From assembly GCA_013820865.1 (NCBI GenBank), contig JACDHU010000139.1, positions 1-5,540 of the forward strand: DNA of 5,540 bases, in the 5' to 3' direction. Under the pieces are notes generated by a model. It was not told the DNA's origin. It was given only the letters and a program-made list of their open reading frames with translations, and made no database searches. A program made the translations under genes and the position numbers. Positions 5,431 through 5,540 of the stretch are shown here, one piece after another. Position 1 is the first letter of the stretch, and each line of letters opens with the position of its first letter. Source of the stretch: Chloroflexota bacterium (GTDB taxonomy: Bacteria; Chloroflexota; Limnocylindria; QHBO01).

Positions 5431-5540
5431 GTTTTGAGGTCACCATCCCAGCAAGTCAGCGAAAGCCAGCCAGGGACGACCGAGTCTATCGTTGAGCCAG
5501 ACACAGAAGTTGTGCAGAGCCACTCTCGCCGCCAAACGCG
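5411..5540 (-). mobile_element. One end of an insertion sequence (rest outside window)
   Basis: A transposase C-terminus on the minus strand directly abuts the truncated hydrolase. The element should end shortly beyond the transposase stop, in the last codons of the hydrolase frame. I place the edge near 5411, where codon use becomes less GC-biased, but the exact boundary needs the other terminal inverted repeat or an uninterrupted homologue. No target duplication can be seen from one end alone. Confidence 0.6.
5440..5540 (-). CDS. DDE-type transposase, C-terminal fragment
   Basis: Reading leftward from 5538 to a TGA at 5442-5440 gives 32 residues: RLAARVALHNFCVWLNDRLG followed by RPWLAFADLLGW. 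The pattern L-A-x-R-V-A-L-H-N-F-C-x-W-L-N-x-x-L-G-R-P, then L-A-F-A-D-L, is the kind of tail I know from DDE transposases of insertion sequences. I cannot assign the IS family with confidence. The fragment lies after the catalytic core, so no DDE residues are visible. The frame continues off the right edge of the window. It is oriented opposite to the hydrolase it follows. Confidence 0.72.
   Translation of the reverse strand, partial: RLAARVALHNFCVWLNDRLGRPWLAFADLLGW

Overview
This is a GC-rich bacterial window whose genes strongly prefer G or C at the third codon position. No gene here fixes the taxon. The enzyme mix (zinc alcohol dehydrogenase, SDR, VOC protein, epoxide-hydrolase-like protein) beside an Nramp-fold transporter without the usual metal motifs would suit a soil or marine heterotroph such as a Chloroflexota or Actinomycetota member, but that is inference.

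Layout. Bases 1-126 hold the last 41 codons of an unrecognised plus-strand gene. It converges on a three-gene minus-strand operon that reads from about 2719 down to 225: a zinc-dependent medium-chain dehydrogenase (1469-2623), a short-chain dehydrogenase (671-1453) and a small VOC/glyoxalase-fold protein (225-674). The first two genes are 15 bp apart and the last two overlap by 4 bp (ATGA). The operon has a strong ribosome binding site and a plausible sigma70-type promoter.

A non-coding stretch of about 660 bp (2624-3285) separates this operon from a divergent plus-strand operon. It carries a candidate promoter for each direction, a 12-bp palindrome, several stem-loops, and a small hairpin that covers the apparent ribosome binding site of the transporter gene.

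The plus-strand operon is tightly packed. It encodes an Nramp-like membrane transporter (3286-4731), a 29-residue single-span membrane microprotein (4741-4830), a possible 44-residue protein whose GTG start overlaps the microprotein stop (4830-4964), and an alpha/beta hydrolase of the epoxide hydrolase type (4984-5430). The hydrolase stops at about half its expected length. Directly after it, on the opposite strand, is the C-terminal end of a transposase (5440-5540), so an insertion sequence appears to have disrupted it.

Together the window reads as a divergently arranged uptake and catabolism locus: a transporter with companion small proteins, an (originally complete) hydrolase, and two oxidoreductases plus a VOC enzyme that could process an alcohol or ring compound. 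The substrate cannot be read from the sequence. The most novel elements are the atypical Nramp-like protein with its two tiny downstream ORFs, and the long structured leader in front of it.
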